Source: Humulus lupulus
Lineage: Eukaryota; Streptophyta; Magnoliopsida; Rosales; Cannabaceae
Reading direction: 5' to 3'
Length of the DNA stretch: 64,000 bases
Assembly (NCBI RefSeq): GCF_963169125.1
Contig: NC_084799.1
Coordinates: 64,960,643 to 65,024,642 of the forward strand
Every line of letters starts with the position of its first letter. Position 1 is the stretch's first letter. Position numbers and translations under genes: made by a program. Below the pieces are notes generated by a model that worked only from the letters and a program-made list of their open reading frames with translations, did no database searches and was not told the origin of the DNA. Positions 1 to 10,068 of this stretch are shown piece by piece.

Positions 1-1399
1 TTATTGAGTGTCTTTTATATTTTCCAAACCAGCTTTTGGCTGGTCCTGTCAAAGATGCTGGAAATAACATGCATCTGAGCTCGTAACCCACGTTGCTTGC
101 TCTCATTATGGTGTTGAACGTACTTAAATGGCTGCATGGGTCGGACTTTCCCTCAAACGTTGGGACGTGAGGGATCCGAAATCCTTGGGGAAAAGGAGTG
201 TTAGAAATATGGGGAGCAAACGGTTCAAGCTCCTCATCAAAATCTTCATATCGATTCTGACCTTGCTCATTTTTCAAAAGCCTAAAGGCCTTTTCCAACT
301 GATCAATTCTTTCCTGGACTGGGTCCGCGAGGGGTACTGTCTGGAATAGGTTGTCGTCGATCATAATTCCAGGCTCGCGCCACCGTAGGGGATCTTTACG
401 CCTATTCAAGCGATCGCTCAGGTTCGGGTTTATCGGGTTAACATTACCCCGACTTTGATTCAAATGTTCTCGTTGGTCGGAGCGATTCCTGCGGCTCCCA
501 GTATTCTTACGACCTTGATCATGCATGCTGACCGATCTGGTATCTCCAGAGTCATTACTAGTAAAACTTGTCGCATGGTTATTTCGAGATGGGTCTTTTC
601 CATGCCGCCTCGTTTCCGCCGTGCGAGACCGAGATGTTTGACTCCTTTCAGATAGGGCACCTCTGCGCTCCTGAAAAGTTTCCCTGTTTTCTTGTCTCCT
701 CTCCGCACACCTTTCGTCCTGATCTCGAACTGGTTGAGCATTCCTACGAGGAGGTGAAGGATATCTTATAGGTGATGGAGGGAACCGTATGGGTGACGGT
801 GGCTGCCACCCATTTCGCGCCCTAGACGGTCCGGAGTTTGCCCGAGAAGGGTTGGTTGCATTTGGTGCGTTCCCAGGGACTTGAGTCCGAGCCTCTATAG
901 GGGCTCGGTTGTTCTCAGTTCCCGCAGGTACTTCCACAGGTGGATTAACTGGGGCCCTAGCCCGGGTATTTCTCTGGGGCCTAGGGGGAGCGAATGGCTC
1001 TGCTGGTGCCGGAGGTTGTGTCGGCCTTCTTGTGGCAGCATTCTCCCGTGGACGCCCACGGGGCCTGCAGGGAGGAACATGCACGTCCCTAGGAGGAAAA
1101 GCTTGGTTTTCACGCGGAGGCGGGGGCTGAGCCACCTGCACCTCTGCGGCTATCCTCGCTAACTCCTCATTTCGCTTGTTGGCTTCTGCCAATTGCTATT
1201 TCAGCTGCCGGTTCTCAAGTTCCACGATGGGAATATATCGCTCAGGATTGTAATACATATCCTCATCTCTTGGTGGAGCGGGTGGTCCCCGAGAATCGGA
1301 GGATCCACTTCTTTCTTCAACATCTGGGTTTTCCATTGGCTGTTTCCCAGGACGTCTTGGATAATTTTCTTCAGGAACGTTCTGATTATTAGCGGCCAT
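1..1399 (-). pseudogene. gag: Tat-like gag, 5' part, one internal stop
   Basis: This is the nucleocapsid/capsid polyprotein of the minus-strand Tat-like element. The ATG is at 1399-1397. The frame is open for 67 codons, meets one TAG at 1198-1196, then stays open for about 398 codons to position 1. After a Pro/Arg-rich N-terminal half, the region near 1-200 reads as a retrotransposon gag domain: a PHVPTFEGKSDP-type motif, then ELRCMLFPASLTGPAKSWF. The second, long open stretch begins without an ATG, so a start-codon ORF search would miss it. The loss is a single nonsense change, which suggests fairly recent decay. The assignment follows from similarity to the gag at 30931-33107. Confidence 0.78.
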
Positions 1400-1448
1400 A
1401 ACTTGTTCAGGGACTGAATGCTTAATGCTCTCAATGAAAGCACCAAAC

Positions 1449-2247
1449 TATTGACGCCGTTTTTCGTCAACAGTGAAATAAGAGCACGAAACAATAATTG
1501 GTTATGCGCAAAAGAAATATGATAACACAAACGAACTTTTTTACGTGGTTCAGCAGTTAGATCTGCCTAGTCCACGAGTCCTTGTTATTAAACTTAAGAT
1601 GATCTCTGAAAATTCTTCAAGGATGAATTTTCCAGAGTTTCTCTTAAGATCACAAAAATTCACTCATTTACAATGGTGCATGACCTCTCTATTTATAAAG
1701 AAGATTTCAGAATACTATCACACATATTTCGAGAAGTTATTCTGTATATACAAATAAATTTAATGGCATTAAAAGCCTGCAATCCTATATACAAGGAAAC
1801 GTCCCCTGAAGATCAGGGGGCGTATAATTGAACAATTAATATCCCTTGATTATAGGGGATTTATAGCAATCAATGTAGATCGCGTCTCTTATAGATGATT
1901 CATTAAGATATTCAAAGTTATTATCTTATATCGCCAAGACCCTATTCACCCAGGTCTCTTATCGACTTTCGAGCTATATCATCTTCCCGAGATCACATGA
2001 CTTCGAGCTCATACTTGTGTCAGGCTCGGAGCCCATGATCCGAGGCTCTCCTGAGAATATACGTACTTCGATGTTTGTCTTTCGAGCTTTGTGAGGATCC
2101 CGATGCTACCATCTTCGAAGTCATCTTTGCTTCGTAGGCTCGATGCCTCGGCTGCGGACATGATCCAGACATTACGAGTCCATTCATTGCGAATCCAGCT
2201 TTCGAGATCACAATTCTTATGGCTCGAAATCTGGGTGTAACACAACA
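1449..2247 (-). repeat. 5' LTR of the minus-strand Tat-like element
   Basis: The LTR is about 0.8 kb, close to the 769-bp LTRs of the Tat element at 30107. The gag-proximal edge is at 1449, where the expected TG reads TA. It is followed on the minus strand by the primer-binding-site-like segment at 1448-1428. The distal edge is uncertain between 2242 and 2247, where the plus strand reads ...gtaacacaaca. A TATA box (minus strand tataaat, 1697-1691) lies at a typical promoter position for U3. Confidence 0.65.
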
Positions 2248-2423
2248 TATTCTTCAATGTGGTCATTTTGATACGTGGAAAATATATGTTTTTTCGCCGT
2301 CGCCAGAGAAAATGACCAGAATAAAAAACAATATTTTAGTTTCTTTTTTATATTTTGTTAACCAAAGAGTAACTAAATTTTAAACTTAAATTAATATACT
2401 AAAATTTGTATTCTTATTTTACA

Positions 2424-2590
2424 TTATAAATACCATTTTGGACCCTATGTTTTGCAAAAGTTACCGATCAGACTCTCTATTTTGTTAAATGGCAATTCAA
2501 ACTGCGTTTTGCAAAATAGAACAAATACCTTGAGCCTAATTTTGGTCAAACTTTTTTTGAATATGACTAAAAGACTCCCAAATTTTAATT
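2424..2590 (+). repeat. Left terminal inverted repeat
   Basis: It pairs with the right repeat at 3835-4000. The outermost 10 bases are ttataaatac here against gggtaaatac on the reverse strand of the right end, so the left tip looks mutated. Confidence 0.65.
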
Positions 2591-3834
2591 TTAATTTGAT
2601 TTGATGTATCTTCTATTTTTAACATAAATAAAATATAATTTAATAAAAACTTAATAAAATAATTTAATTAAATTTAAACCTAAACCTAAACCTAAAATGA
2701 AAATCAATTGGGATTCCTTTTCCACGTTTCTTTCCTGTCTGCATCTTCCTTTTCTTCTTCTTGCATTGTCAATATCGCAGCAAGCTCTATGGCGGATCTC
2801 AATCTCCGTCGATGGGCAAGTTAAGGGGCTTAGGCATGGTCACGATATTGTGATGTTCGCGATGCACAAATCTGGGGAGGTCAGCAATCGACAAGGCTGG
2901 ATTTGGGAAGAACGATGACGCTTGATTTTCGCGAGGTCGGTGAACGGCGGAAGCAAGGTCGCCGAATGACTAGGTATGTCTTGGTCCGCCTGATGGGGCT
3001 ATGACAGGGTCTGATGAGGCGTATCGACCCATATTTGGGGATTTCGTTGCGTTTGGCTTCGGCGAGATGTAGGCGACATTAATAGTGGGTGAGGAGCTTC
3101 GGTCGATGCTAATGCATGAGGAACTTCAGTCAGTCGGCGACAATGGATGCCTCAGATATGCTTCATCTTCGGTTAGGGAAGGCGACCCATATTTGGGGCT
3201 AGATCTCGTTGGGATTGGTCTGAGATGGGGTTGAATCTTGTTGGTCACCGTGGAGAGCTGGAAGAGATTTGGCAGCAAGAACAATATTTGAGTTTGTGAT
3301 TTGTTTGGTATTTTCCAACCTTTTGTTCATTGCCTTAGATATTTCGAGAGTTTTTGTTCATAGAGATTTTGGTACTGATTTTTTTTCCCATGTTGCCGAT
3401 TTGAGTTTTTATTGTAATGGAATGAGATTTAATTTTTGGTTCTAATTGTGGGTTTGTTGGATTGATAATTGAGATTTTGTTTGATGTAATTTGTGATTAT
3501 GAAAAACAAATAGGGGTGTTGAAGATTTCTGGTTTTGATGGTGATGAAGAACGTGTGATTAAGATGAAGAAAAAAATTGATTGATTTTGTGTTTTGATTT
3601 AAGATAGAGATTCTATTTAAGTTTTAATTTTGTACTTAAATGTTGTTTAAATCTTATTATAGATTAATAGTTTAGAGTTATGATTTTAATTTTAATTTGT
3701 TGTTTATTAAAATTTTGTTTTAGTTTTAATTAATTGATATATATTTTTTAATTATTAATTTTGTTTAAAATATTATTTTTTTATAATTTTTTGAATTTTA
3801 TATTAATTTTGAATTTATTAAATTAATTTTTTTT

Positions 3835-4000
3835 TATAAAAGTTAGGGGTATTTTGGTCATATTTAAAAAATGTTTGACCAAAATGAGGGTATTATTTTG
3901 TTCAATTTTGCAAAAAGCATGATCCAAATTGTCATTTAACAAAATAGAGGGTCTGATTGGTAACTTTTGCAAAACACAGGTTCCAAAATAGTATTTACCC
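3835..4000 (-). repeat. Right terminal inverted repeat
   Basis: It is the inverted copy of 2424-2590. The tip reads gtatttaccc on the plus strand. Confidence 0.65.
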
Positions 4001-4009
4001 TTAAAGATA

Positions 4010-4674
4010 TCATATGGTATTCTAAACAACTTTAAATCTATTTTAGAAACATTTCAAGTAATTTTAATTTGTGGTACACCAAAAATTTAGTCATATATCT
4101 TAATATAACCAAATGGTATCTTATATGATTTTAAAAGCAACAAAAATTTATATTTTAAAATAACTATCCAGTATGCTAAATAATATTATTTTCTGATAAG
4201 CTATTCAGGGTAACTTGGAATTATAAGAGTAACTTTTTATACTATAAGATAACTGACTAGTTTTTAAAATAGATTGAAGGTAACATAAAAATATCTTAAA
4301 TAATAAGACATGTAAAATATATGAGTGATTAAAAATGTCTATTAAAAGTTTTCATTTGAAAGTTACTGTGTAGTATACTAAATTAATTTTTATTAATAAA
4401 CCATATGGTAACGTATTATACTATATGACAACTCATTAGTTTCTGAAACAATTTTGAATGTTACCAGAATGTATCTTAAATAATAAGATAACATAAAAAT
4501 AACTAATTAGTATTTTAAAATGTCTATCAATGATTTTTGGAGATAACCAAAATGTACTAAAATAATACGATATAAAAATAAAGGTTTTAACAAAAAAAAA
4601 AGTGACCAATTGATATCTTATTGATATCGTAAGCAACCAAAAATATAACTTTTTACAAAAAAAAAAAAAAAAAA
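4010..4674. repeat. Decayed tandem repeat, period about 179 bp, ending in an A-tract
   Basis: The segment beginning tagtttttaaaatag at 4258 recurs, diverged, as tagtttctgaaaca at 4437. Both copies are followed by a shared atcttaaataataaga block. A weaker copy may lie at 4070-4250. The region is AT-rich and ends in a run of about 20 A at 4654-4674. I see no coding potential. The copies are too diverged for a firm family call. Confidence 0.4.
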
Positions 4675-6235
4675 AATTTCGGGAAGCGAGATTTATGCTG
4701 ACGTGGCACCGATATTTGTGTAAATAATTTGGTTAAATGTATTTTTGTAAATACTTTAAATTTTAGATATATAATTGTAAAATTCCCTTTTTTTTTATTA
4801 TTTTCTAATTACTTTTTGTTAACTTATTTTATTTGTTAACTTTTCAGCCTCACCAAGTTATATAACTATTTTAATAATTATGCTTTTACATAATTAAATA
4901 TTAAAATTTCACAATTAAGTTTTACAAGTACTGGTATTTGCTTAGATTTTTTTTATATTCTCTAAATTTTTTTTAACTAAATTATATAGTTTTAATTATA
5001 ATTATAAGTAGATTATTGTTTTCACTAACATTAAAAAAGTATATTATAAAATATTAAAGCAAAGATCAATGGTTTGAAAAATCTAATGCAACATTAAGTA
5101 ATGAACATAAGAAATTTTTACAGTGTTGATAAAAAGCACTTACTCCATTTATAACATACTTTTATTTACATTTCACTATTAATTTTTTCACATCTGATAT
5201 CTAGACAACAATTTTTTTATTAGTTTATTTTATTTGCAAAACTTTTTATTGAGTCTTATTTTTTATCATGTAAATTATTTAGATTTTTTTGAAAATTTAC
5301 AAAATATTCTAAATAACTAGAATAAATACGATTATAAAAAAGAATCGTGTTGAAAACTGTTAACAGTAGTAGAACACAAAAATAGTACAACAATGCTTTT
5401 CTTCTTTTTTAGCCTGTACCCACAAAAATTCTATATATATATAGATATAAAATCCTCTCGCCACCTTAATTGATTAAATATAGAGAAATTTGTGAAAATA
5501 ATTTTGTATTTTAATCTATTTTTGATAATTTTTTATAAAATAGTCTCTGTATAAAATTTGATTAGTTGTCTAAATTTTTCGATTAGCTGTTTAAAATTTT
5601 CAACTCGCTATTTGACTTTTTCAATTACCTATCTAAATTTTTTACTAACTATCTAAAAAAAATTATTAGAACTATACTAAAGTGAAAAATATATTTAAAA
5701 AATAGATCCTATTGTCAAATAATCCTTAAATATAATATAGTATTGTATAGTCTATTATGGTCACCGCAACTTTCTCAATACAAATCTTAATGTATTTCAA
5801 GCCGTCAACGTTATGGTCACATCAAGTTAGCTGTCTAGTCTTTTCTTAAGCGTGTTTTTGGCTTTATGTCACAACTATTTTGATGAGACAATTCGAATGA
5901 AAAAACCAGTAACAGAAACAACTTGGCTTGGGAATCAAAATTATTTATATGTTTTCTCCTAATGAAAAACAACATTCTTGATATGCGTGTGTTGTTTTTT
6001 TAACAGATCCTTTTCACTTGTACGATTAAAGGAATATCAATTCTTACCTTTTCTAACCGAAGTTTTGATCATAGTATTTAAATTCTTGTACTTTAAAAAA
6101 AAAAACACTTTTGAATAACAAAAGTTATATTACTGAATACAATTCGATTGTAATACATGAAACATATTTTTCTTGTAACATTTGGTGCAATATTTCGTCT
6201 AATATGACTAGAAGAGCACAATGTCAAATATGAGT
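4675..6235. other. AT-rich DNA without a recognisable feature
   Basis: No ORF of interest, no paired repeats and no RNA gene were seen. A short TA-rich run (tatatatatagatata) lies near 5440. A ctgacgtggcac motif at about 4699, just after the A-tract, resembles sequence near the ends of small plant DNA transposons, but I could not find a partner end. Confidence 0.5.
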
Positions 6236-7828
6236 GCACTGGCCATTGCTAAACTTGAGCCTTAAATTCTAAATTTGGGATGGTTTAGACCCAAGGCTGT
6301 ACAATTTGTATCTTTCGTAGGACTTCTCCACCAATGAGGTGCAATGTATCTATGGGAGAAGTTGGTACCAGATTAGTACTTACCAAATAACCTCTAATGA
6401 GGAAGTTAGAATATAAATTTGGTGGAGTAATATTATAGAATGTTTAGGGAATGATTGAGCGTAAATGTAGATAGAGTTTAAATCTCAAGCTTGATTTGGA
6501 ATAAATGAGGTGTTGAGCTCATTTTTATAGGCAAGTAGTAGGAATGCTCCCTATTATTGGATTGTTGTGGCATATGGGAGACCACTTTGGGTTGTTGATT
6601 AAGTTAATTTTAGGTATTTCATAACCCATTGTAACCTATATGAGAAAGATTGAGGATGCACTTGTTTTTGAGACTTGGTGTAGGTGGTTGTCATGTCCTT
6701 AGGTCGCTTTCTGGGGTTCAAAGTCTAAGAGCGACTCTGAGCTTCATTGTTTGCTTGCCCGTCTTGAGTATTGGCCTCCTAACAAGGCAATGGTGGGTAC
6801 TTACTCTTATAGGGGTGGAAGAGTAAACCTTTAGGCAACTTGAGCCACCCACGGAGCCAAGTTCTCACCTCACGGTAAGCACTAGTTCAAGAGGCCCTTA
6901 GGGCACAAGAAAAACACTCTGTGGTCCAAGGCCCAAACCCCATCCTTAGTAAATTTCAATAGAAGCTTTGAGCGACTAGGTTAAGGCCCGGCCCAAATAT
7001 GTCAATTCATAAGTGGGCTTGAAGTGGGCATAAGCCCATAAGTCTAACTCGAGCCCATCTTACTAGGGTTGCACAAAAATCAGGTGGACTCGAGAAACCT
7101 AGCCAAAATCACCTCCCTCACTTAAAACCCACTTCTACTCAACGCCAGTCAGGTTTCACCCACTTGATCCAACTCTATATTGAGTCAGGCATAAATTCAA
7201 TTAAATATTTGTTTGTGTTTCGGGTAACTCGAACCCTTAACCTTACAACAAAAAAAAAAAAAGGAAGTTGCTTAAAACATTTCATACCTAACTTTTTTTC
7301 TCCCTCACTAATGCATGTCTCATCTCCTGAGTGTCGAGTGTCACCCACCCAGATTGTCGCACCCCAAAGCCATTCCCCCTCATACGTTAGCTTGTAATAA
7401 ATGAAGTGGTTGCTAAATATGAATTGTTGCTATGAATTTATCCAATTTTGGAGTATATAGTATATAAACTAATAAATTTTTTTTGTTAATAAGGATGCAA
7501 CATACTACATAACAATTATATAACATTCTTTAAAGGTACTCTTATTGTATAATTGTTAGATACATAATTCATATTTCTAATTCAGCTTATGTTTAGAAAA
7601 TGTTTCGTTTCTTACACTATTCTAATATTGTTTGGACTTTTTAAGACTTAAAATTAATATATTATACCATAAAAGTGATATTATGAAGTTTAATAATGAA
7701 TAAAATTAGTATAGCAAATAATGTAGCTTTTCGGTGTGTGCATGACTAAATAATATATATTGTATGGAAGAAATTTTGTCATAGTTAACGTGGCATAATT
7801 CTGTAATCAAGAATGAAAAGAATACGCT
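6236..7828. other. Unassigned non-coding DNA; its right end probably contains the start of an old LTR
   Basis: About 6240-7140 is less AT-rich and contains many GGCCCA/GGGCC-type segments, so it may be an old LTR or other transposon remnant that I cannot name. 7400-7828 is AT-rich. Because the minisatellite that begins at 7829 belongs to the 5' LTR of the old Tat-like element (D), that LTR must begin somewhere before 7829. I could not fix its TG end. Confidence 0.4.
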
Positions 7829-8195
7829 GATGTACTCAGCGCTCAAATTGATTGAATAGTTAGATGAGCTTTGCGCTCAATTGATTGAATAGTTAGATGA
7901 GCTTCGTGCTCCGTTGATTGATTTGTTAGATGAGCTCCGTGCCCAATTGATTGAATAGATAGATGAACTCTGTGCACAATTGATTGAATAGTTATATGAG
8001 CTTTGCGCTTAATTGATTGAATAGTTATATGAGTTTTGCGCTCAATTGATTGAATAGTTAGATGAGCTTCGTGCTCAATTGATTGAATAGTTAGATGAGC
8101 TCCGCACTCAATTGATTGAATTGTTGATGAGCTCTGCACTCAGATGATTGAATTGTTGATGAGCACCATGCTCAATTAATTGAATAGATATATGA
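7829..8195 (+). repeat. 33-bp minisatellite, left part
   Basis: From 7865 there are seven 33-bp and two 32-bp units of the form tgagctycgcgctcaattga plus ttgaatagttaga. A partial unit precedes them and a last unit is broken at 8195. Because 33 is a multiple of 3, it yields a spurious repetitive reading frame on the minus strand. The array resumes at 58393, so it was split by the Tekay-like element. It lies in the LTR of the old Tat-like element (D). Confidence 0.9.
8191..8195. repeat. Target duplication of the Tekay-like element, left copy
   Basis: tatga here against gatga at 58393-58397, 4 of 5 matching. The minisatellite consensus predicts gatga, so the left copy has one substitution. Confidence 0.7.
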
Positions 8196-8538
8196 TGTAA
8201 TGCCCTGGTTAGCCAAGATTGTTACATTGTGTATTTTAAATAATGCTAAACTCGATAAACAAGTCATTTGGGCATAAACGTGCAAAGTGTGATTAACGAT
8301 CCAGAGTTAAAAATTTTGGTCAAAAGGAATGAATATTTCATTAAACGTTAAGTTGTACATGGGATCCCATAATAAATGTTTGCAAAGTTGTTTACAGTTC
8401 CAAAAGGGTAATTACAACTGAAAAGTTACAACCCGCCGACCTAAGCGGCAAAAATAGGGTTTAACCCTAGTTCCTCTGAGAAACCTTGGGCATGGTGGTC
8501 AAGCGGCCGCATATCTACACGTCGCCACTTAAGCTCTC
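8196..8538 (-). repeat. 3' LTR of Tekay-like element, distal piece
   Basis: It begins tgtaatgccctgg at 8196 and aligns throughout with the related LTR at 62934 onward. It is interrupted at 8538 by the Athila element and resumes at 28278. Confidence 0.85.
8534..8538. repeat. Target duplication of the Athila element, left copy
   Basis: ctctc here and ctctc at 28273-28277, a perfect 5-bp duplication immediately outside TG...CA ends. Confidence 0.93.
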
Positions 8539-9928
8539 TGTTGAGTCTAGTTTTTGTTATGTTTTGGTGATGTTTTTAGTAGTCTTTTATTTCGTTTTTC
8601 TTTCATTTAGTGCGGGTTTATGCTTTGTTTGTCTGTCTTTGTGAATATCATGAAGAATTGAGCATGTGGAAGAAAATGCCAAAGAAAGGGAAGAAATAAC
8701 CAAGTTTTTCATCATATTTTGATAAAGAATGGTTCTCAACACAATTTGGAAGTGTTGGTGAAATTTTGGGATGAAAACTTGAAGAATTGAGAAATTCCTT
8801 AAGAGCCACGGCATGAGCAAAGTGGAGCCGCGGCTAGGGGGGAAACAGAAGCATTGTTTTTTAAGGAAATCCTCGGGCCGCGGCATGGCTATAGAGAGCC
8901 GCGACATAGATGGGCATTTTGCCCAGAAATCGTCGATGCAGGCCGCGACATGGCTTCAGAGGGCCGCGGCATGGAGAGGGCTTTTTGCCCAGGAATTTGG
9001 ACACAGGCCCCGGCATAGTGTATGTAGAGCCGCGGCCCGCCTCTTTAAAATTTGAAATCCTAGGTTTTAATATGGCGAAAAAGAAGAGAGAAGGGACGTA
9101 CGGATTGCGGATGAAGGCTGGTTTTGAAGGCTGAAGACCTAGAGTATTTTTACATGTTTTTCTTCTTCTTCCTGATGTTATCTTTAATTTTTGTTGTGAT
9201 TAGCATTATGGCTAGGAACTAATTTTCTGTTTAGGATGTTTAATTGAATCACTTGAATCCCTGTTATGAACTAATGCAATTTTTATATTATTCTTCAATC
9301 TTCTTCAATTCCATATAATCTGTTCTTATAGATTGATTATTGATTGGCCATCTTTAGTCATTTACATATGTTTTTAAGTCAAAATCTGAGAAGTGAGATT
9401 TAATTCTGCTGTGGTTATATTGGACATAATTCTAATTTAGAACGAAAGTATCTGAATTAATTGTGTAACTGTTATTAAGTCGTTGAGATTAATGCTACCT
9501 GTGTGGTTCAATTTACCATAGAAATATAGGAAATTGTCACCTAGGTTGAGTTTATAATTCATAGTATGATTATAGGCTGCTGTATCAACTTGTTAATTGA
9601 ATTAGGTCAAAAGAAGAAGAATTCACACTTTGCATTAGAGAATAATAGGGAGGATAGTTGATGAGATTGAATATCCTAATTGTTTCTTAGTGATTAAATT
9701 AAAAGTTTTTCTATTAGTTGTTATTCCATTCAATTTTTAATTATTGTTTCTGCAATTTATAGTTTCTTTTGGTGTATTTACAAAAATCAAGAATTTCAAT
9801 TCATCAAATAGAACAAGAAATTAATTGACTGGTAATTGATAAATCAGTCCTTGAGGACGATACTTGGTTTTACCATTTTATTACGAGTTTGTGACTGTGT
9901 GCACTTGCATAGCAAAAATATTGCAACA
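8539..9928 (+). repeat. Athila 5' LTR (1390 bp)
   Basis: It starts TGTTGAGTC and ends GCAACA. It matches 18865-20102 plus 28126-28272. It contains eight copies of a GCCGCGGC-type palindrome (8806-9042) ending 2 bp before a TATA-like tttaaaa at 9044-9050, which probably marks the U3/R promoter. The short ORFs in this LTR are not conserved as proteins. Confidence 0.95.
8806..9042. promoter_or_regulatory. GCCGCGGC palindrome array upstream of the LTR TATA-like box
   Basis: There are eight copies of a motif close to ggGCCGCGGCatg, near 8806, 8825, 8875, 8899, 8940, 8959, 9006 and 9029. Variants (ccgcga, ccacgg, cccggc) differ mostly by loss of CpG. Its position just upstream of tttaaaa at 9044 suggests a promoter-binding array; this is an inference. 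Confidence 0.6.
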
Positions 9929-9934
9929 AGTTTT

Positions 9935-9952
9935 TGGCGCCGTTGCCAGGGA
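9935..9952 (+). other. Athila primer-binding site
   Basis: tggcgccgttgccaggga lies 6 bp after the 5' LTR end. It closely matches the tRNA-Asp-type site that is well known for Athila elements. Confidence 0.85.
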
Positions 9953-10068
9953 CTGAAAATAATTATCAATATCAGTCTAATTAATTTTTATTCTAATTTG
10001 ATTTTAATTTCTCTTGTTTCTAATCTATTTAGTTGCTTAATTTGTCTATCTCAGGTGAATTTTGGTAT

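Larger units (their letters stand above)
1..2247 (-). mobile_element. 5' end of a Tat-like Ty3/Gypsy retrotransposon (truncated by window edge)
   Basis: Read on the minus strand, this is an LTR (2247 down to 1449), a primer-binding-site-like segment (1448-1428) and then gag running off the left edge. The layout matches the better preserved Tat element at 30107-42232. Both LTRs end in a GACG/GGCG...CGTCAAYA block followed by a near-identical 20-nt segment containing gtgctttcattgagag. Both gag proteins share an RRPGKQP/QRPGKQP motif near the start. Pol and the 3' LTR are outside the window, so the target duplication cannot be checked. Confidence 0.8.
2424..4000. mobile_element. Non-autonomous TIR element, Mutator/Pack-MULE-like
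   Basis: Positions 2424-2590 and the reverse complement of about 3835-4000 align over about 165 bp. They share blocks such as gttttgcaaaagttacc and ctctattttgttaaatg, so the unit has long terminal inverted repeats. Its size (1.58 kb), the long TIRs and the lack of transposase suggest a non-autonomous Mutator-like element. The interior from about 2700 to 3260 is clearly more GC-rich than its surroundings, as in elements that captured host gene pieces. I found no convincing 9-bp target duplication and no recognisable captured protein. Confidence 0.65.

Noticed and set aside
2283..2305. Athila-like primer site (cgccgtcgccagaga) next to the minus-strand LTR
   Set aside because: The match is partial and no LTR ends beside it; probably a remnant or chance.
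2697..2918. Small plus-strand ORF inside the TIR element
   Set aside because: It has no recognisable domain. It could be part of a captured gene, but I cannot support a coding call.
7843..8139. 98-codon minus-strand ORF with 11-residue repeats
   Set aside because: It is the 33-bp minisatellite read in frame; the period is a multiple of 3 and it lies in LTR DNA. No independent sign of translation.
8813..9134. Two overlapping ORFs in the Athila LTR
   Set aside because: They arise from the GC-rich palindrome array; in the 3' LTR the same reading differs at many residues.
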